Below the pieces are notes generated by a model. That model did not search any database. It saw nothing but the letters and a program-made list of their open reading frames with translations, and had not been told where the DNA came from. Of a DNA stretch of 64,000 nt, positions 60,463 through 64,000 are shown piece after piece. The DNA comes from Oenanthe sinensis (Eukaryota; Streptophyta; Magnoliopsida; Apiales; Apiaceae), in NCBI GenBank assembly GCA_028671895.1, contig CM053802.1:36928201-36992200 (forward strand), written 5' to 3'. Made by a program: the position numbers and the translations under genes. The first letter of the stretch is position 1. Each line of letters begins with the position of its first letter.

Positions 60463-60723
60463 ATGACTTGGTTCAAAACAGCCTTTAAAAGGTTAAAGAA
60501 AGATAAGAGGAAAATCCTCGAGTTAGATCAAAAAATTGATGCTCATTTTAAGAAATATCGAACAGCAACTCTGGAAGAAAGGACTAATAGGTCCGTTGAC
60601 GAAATTGAATTGGATTTCGTTTATCTACAATTTTTATTGGTGAAGCTTCAAAGAAAGAGAAAGAGAACTTTAGTCTTTGAAAAGATTCTCCTCCGACAGG
60701 GGATGACAAAGGTCAAGATTTGA
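60463..60723 (+). CDS. Unrecognised 86-codon ORF, basic and helical
   Basis: ATG 60463 to TGA 60723. Rich in Lys, Arg, Glu and Leu with heptad-like spacing (KILELDQKIDAHFKKY, FVYLQFLLVKLQRKRKR), so probably helical. No family recognised. It is followed about 220 bp later by a strong TATA element (60946-60953) and a pyrimidine-rich leader. An ORF end plus promoter cassette would also fit a remnant of an LTR element or an endogenous pararetrovirus, but I see no diagnostic domain. Could be a chance ORF. Confidence 0.3.
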   Translation: MTWFKTAFKRLKKDKRKILELDQKIDAHFKKYRTATLEERTNRSVDEIELDFVYLQFLLVKLQRKRKRTLVFEKILLRQGMTKVKI

Positions 60724-60945
60724 TGCAGATTTGAAGATAAGTTTGTCTGCCACCTTAAAGGTTTATAGCAATAATGTTTGCTTTATTTAAAGTTTTTTGT
60801 TTTCTTGCTTAAAGTAAAATTATTCGATATGTCGATGGGGCCCAAAGTAGCACCCGGTATCAATAATGCTTTTACTTTAGCATATTTACTTTTGCTTTTT
60901 CAAAAGTTGTTTGTCCAAGCATGTTTGACAATCATCTTTTCTCTC

Positions 60946-60953
60946 TATAAATA
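60946..60953 (+). promoter_or_regulatory. TATA box of unknown transcript
   Basis: TATAAATA within the inverted repeat CTCTCTATAAATAGAGAG, followed by a short leader-like stretch rich in CTT. No ORF of note follows. Confidence 0.4.
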
Positions 60954-60959
60954 GAGAGT

Positions 60960-61081
60960 TTAGTTTCAGTTGTAAGCACGCTTCTCTTTATGCAATATTA
61001 AACATTTCAGTTTTTAATTCTTTCTTCTCTCTTGCTCATGTGCTGAGCTTACTTCTTATACACTTTTAATTTTTTCATATT

Positions 61082-61125
<44 letters not shown>

Positions 61126-63112
61126 ATAATCTAATGGCCAACAGGGACAAGTACACACATATCAAATACACCATCACATACACAATCCCACTAATCCCTC
61201 CGATTTTAATTTGATTTTTTCATTAATTAGCGAACTTTTTTTCAAATATAACCTCACTACATATTTCGATCTCAATCTCTCAACAATCAATTAGTATAAC
61301 ATATGTGTTATATTCCGGTAATTTTTATTTTTCCGGTGACCTTCATTGTTTCTTGTGAGCGCACATTATATAATTTAGTAATTTCTTTAACACAAATTAC
61401 TAATTTATATGATATAAATTAGTGATTTTGGTAATATAATTTAGTGATTTATTCATTTACCTATTTTATGATCAAATTAACTAAATTATTTTAAAATTTG
61501 AAAATTATTTACTTACAATTTTAAAAAATAGATTATATATCATTTTAAAAATATAAAATTTTAACTTTTTTAACTACATAATATTTTTAAATTACAGTAA
61601 AAATTAATCTGTTTGACGGCACATAAACAACTAATTAATTAATTAATTATAAAGTAGTATTAAATTACACATATATAATCGTTAAATTACATTAATATAC
61701 CTGGAAAGTACAACGTTTAATTTGAGCAGAAACCTGCTACATTCCTGTGAACTATGGGAAGTCTGGCATCCATATATTAAATTAGGCAGTATGTGGCCAC
61801 ATTGATGGACAATATTAATATGAAGTGGGTTATCAGCCGACGGAAAGCGACAAAATCAGCATTAAAACCTATGACTATACTTATCGTTCGAGATGAAAAT
61901 CTTTTTTCATCTTGCAACCTAATTACAGATACGTATATGTTTCCGGTTCATGATATTTGTTGATTATCAACTCTATGCAAGTATATAATAAATTTTTCTT
62001 GCTCTTCCGATTTGGCATGTCAAAGCAACTAAACTTGTTGCTCGTCTACAGCTGCTGTCTGCTGTAGCTTCACATGCTTCAGAAAAAATATTGCCATTAC
62101 ACAAGTTTTTTTTATATTATTTTATTAATTAATCACTTACTTTTAAAAAAAATAGTATTATGACTTTATATTCAATACCTATTCTATAAGATTTTTTTAA
62201 ATTTTAAAAATCTGGCATACTCAATCTGGATTTAATATCAATTAAAATTTAGGAATATTAAATCAAGATTTTAAATATTGTTTTAAAATTTGGTGGTGTT
62301 CAATTTGGATTTCGAATAATGTTTTAAAATCTAGGTTATTCAATCTGAATTTTGAATAATGTTTTAAAATTCAGAAATATTCAAAAACTTATTAATCTTA
62401 ATTTTGAATAATGTTTTAAAATCCAAAAATATTCAAAAACTTATTAATATTGATAGATTTTAAAAATTAATGAATTATGTGGTAATTTTCTATGTATTAT
62501 ATATATTTTAAAATCTCACCTAAATATAAATAGAAGAGATTCTAGTGTATTTAGGGTCAACTCTACGTGCACTCTGCATGAAATATTAAATAAAATATAA
62601 TTAATTAAAATTTATAAATTATTAATAATACCTTTAAATCTAAATTGAATATACTCACTTAAGTTTTTATTCGTTTTATACAAGTTAATTTGATTAATAT
62701 ATGTATAAAAAAATATAAAGTGAATGCCATTAGAGAGCCAAGTTCTTAAAAATTATTAAAACATCTCCGAGATACACTATTCTTCGATATGCTCTTATTA
62801 TTGACAAAAAAAAGTACTGCGCATCTTAATTTGGCATCAATCTAGCTACGTTGAACCCCTTTATTTTCTCTCCTAACACCAGTTTCAGATAAAATCGAAC
62901 TAGCCACTCATCTGAATCAAGAAACCCTAGACTTCATAAACTTCTTGAGTGTGAATTAAGTGTAAACTGTTTATTTACTATCCTGATTATTTGCTGTCAC
63001 ATTCCAATAAATGTTGATCTTGAGAATATATACACAACAAAGTGATTCATCTATCAGAAATTAATCCATATATATCTCCAAGGAATTTTCAAGGTATACA
63101 AACACAGTTGCA
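60960..63112. other. Intergenic DNA upstream of the ERF gene
   Basis: (AT)n at 61083-61120; GCCGACGG at 61837-61844; tandem AT-rich repeat at 62205-62470; otherwise AT-rich with no ORF. The last 150 bp (GAAACCCTAGACTTC at about 62920, then to 63112) look like a transcribed leader. Confidence 0.6.
62205..62470. repeat. Tandem AT-rich repeat upstream of the ERF gene
   Basis: About five imperfect units of roughly 50-60 bp centred on GAATAATGTTTTAAAATC with TTCAATCTGGATTT or AAATATTCAAAAAC between. Confidence 0.75.
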
Positions 63113-63544
63113 ATGGATCAGGGGCTACCAAAACCATCTGAAGCCATCAACTCATCTGATTTGGAAACGGAGGGCATGGATGATACTGTAGATCATAAAG
63201 TAGAAAAAGAGAGAAGATACTTGGGGGTCCGAATAAGGCCATGGGGTAAGTACGCAGCTGAAATACGAGATCGCACTAGAAATGGAAAGAAGGTATGGCT
63301 GGGAACATTTGACACTGCTGAAGCTGCAGCTCTGGCTTATGACCGAGCTGCATTAGCAATGCGCGGTCCAGCAGCTTTTCTTAACTTTCCTCTACGCGAA
63401 TCTTCGCCAGTGGAAACAAAGAATAGTGCAGAGGAAGAAGAGATGAACAAAAGCGTAGTGGTGTTTGAAGACTTGGGAGCTGATTTGTTGGAGGAGCTTC
63501 TGACCTTATCAGACACTGCTCCTAGTACCAGTGCTACTAATTGA
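63113..63544 (+). CDS. AP2/ERF transcription factor, group IX type with EDLL-like motif
   Basis: Single exon, 143 residues, ATG 63113 to TGA 63542-63544. One AP2/ERF domain (residues ~35-94) with WGKYAAEIRD, VWLGTF, AAALAYDRAA and RGPAAFLNFP. Ala and Asp at the diagnostic sheet positions (AAEIRD; LGTFDTAE) indicate ERF rather than DREB. The acidic C-terminus VVVFEDLGADLLEELL (residues ~115-130) fits the EDLL/CMIX-1 activation motif of the small group IX ERFs (ERF95-98 type, ~130-140 residues), which bind GCC boxes and act in ethylene, jasmonate and stress responses. Oddity: the usually invariant Arg of YRGVR is Leu here (YLGVR, residue 37). The ORF is otherwise intact and the leader looks normal, so it is probably expressed. 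It would act in the nucleus. Confidence 0.95.
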   Translation: MDQGLPKPSEAINSSDLETEGMDDTVDHKVEKERRYLGVRIRPWGKYAAEIRDRTRNGKKVWLGTFDTAEAAALAYDRAALAMRGPAAFLNFPLRESSPVETKNSAEEEEMNKSVVVFEDLGADLLEELLTLSDTAPSTSATN

Positions 63545-64000
63545 GTAATTCTTAAAACAATTATGATTTCATTCTAACTAATAAATTCATTCTTTAAATT
63601 TTGAAAAAAATTCATCATATGTGGATAACATTATCCCAATTAATTAAGCATACGCTCCACACATATATGTTACTATTTCTGTCGAACCATTACCTTCACG
63701 TATATCTAGCAAATTGAATGGCATTCTTGCTTAATTGATGAGTTCATGAATATTATCTTTAACTTACAAAAACTGCTATCACTTAGGCTGGATCCGACCC
63801 TAAGAAATGCTTAGGTCAATTCTGTCAACTCTCTTATGAAGACTTTCATGTACCTTTAAATTAGCCAACATGAAAATGTTCTTTCAAGTATTGCTACTAT
63901 GCTGCATCAATGTTCTCGATATTAATAAAGAATTTTAACCAAGTACATGACGTTAAGCTAGGTCCATGCGGGTGCACAAAAGACCTTGAAAGGTGAGTTT
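63545..64000. other. Downstream region of the ERF gene
   Basis: AT-rich 3' flank with AATAAA-like sequences (for example CTAATAAATT at 63578). No further gene seen to the window edge. Confidence 0.6.

Noticed and set aside
1..64000. tRNA, rRNA or microRNA genes
   Set aside because: No cloverleaf or rRNA-like sequence noticed; the only tRNA-related matches are retroelement primer-binding sites.

Overview
The window looks like eudicot plant nuclear DNA. It is AT-rich, has plant-type LTR retrotransposons and a CACTA DNA transposon, and at the far right has two plant gene families (an AP2/ERF transcription factor and a REF/SRPP-type gene). The retroelement style would fit an asterid such as Apiaceae or Asteraceae, but that is a guess. 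About 56 of the 64 kb is nested transposable elements; I see only one intact host gene.

Layout. Positions 1-4687 are the 3' part of a Sirevirus-like Ty1/copia element (F, + strand) ending in a 1.6-kb LTR. F sits in an older element B (+), whose broken extra ORF runs 5087-7535 and resumes at 35890-37882 before the 3' LTR of B (37983-38519). B is split by element A (7541-35889, + strand, 5-bp target duplication TCTAT). A is a large Sirevirus with gag, pol, a ~4.1-kb extra ORF and two ~1.1-kb LTRs. A is itself split by element D (16282-29684, - strand, target duplication GCGTA). D has 1,856-bp LTRs that look nearly identical and a fossil pol. The order D in A in B is fixed by target duplications.

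From 38.5 to 48.8 kb is a patchwork: a piece of a third extra ORF (I), joined through filler DNA to a minus-strand copia gag (H), a separate LTR (G), the 5' LTR of H, and the gag-protease plus 5' LTR of a minus-strand Sirevirus (J) into which H inserted. From 48.8 to 56.6 kb is a decayed CACTA element (K) with tnp2- and tnpA-like genes and a terminal repeat at 56598. From 56.6 kb onward is lower-copy DNA: a probable MITE, AT microsatellites, a truncated two-exon REF/SRPP gene (minus) and an intact ERF gene with an EDLL-type activation motif (63113-63544).

The most unusual pattern is that several elements carry their own short reiterated DNA motif, present both in the LTR upstream of the TATA box and again inside the element: AAACTCTGAT in B, TTCGACTT/TTCGAGATAG in A, GTGTCGAATTC in D, CAATGGATAA-like in J. 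In B the motif lies inside coding sequence in two reading frames, so it looks maintained as DNA. The same elements carry an extra ORF with a shared N-terminal domain, a coiled coil and, in A, a basic C-terminus. I suggest a self-recognition system (protein plus element-specific binding sites), analogous to the VANC anti-silencing system of VANDAL transposons. This is a hypothesis, not a demonstrated function.
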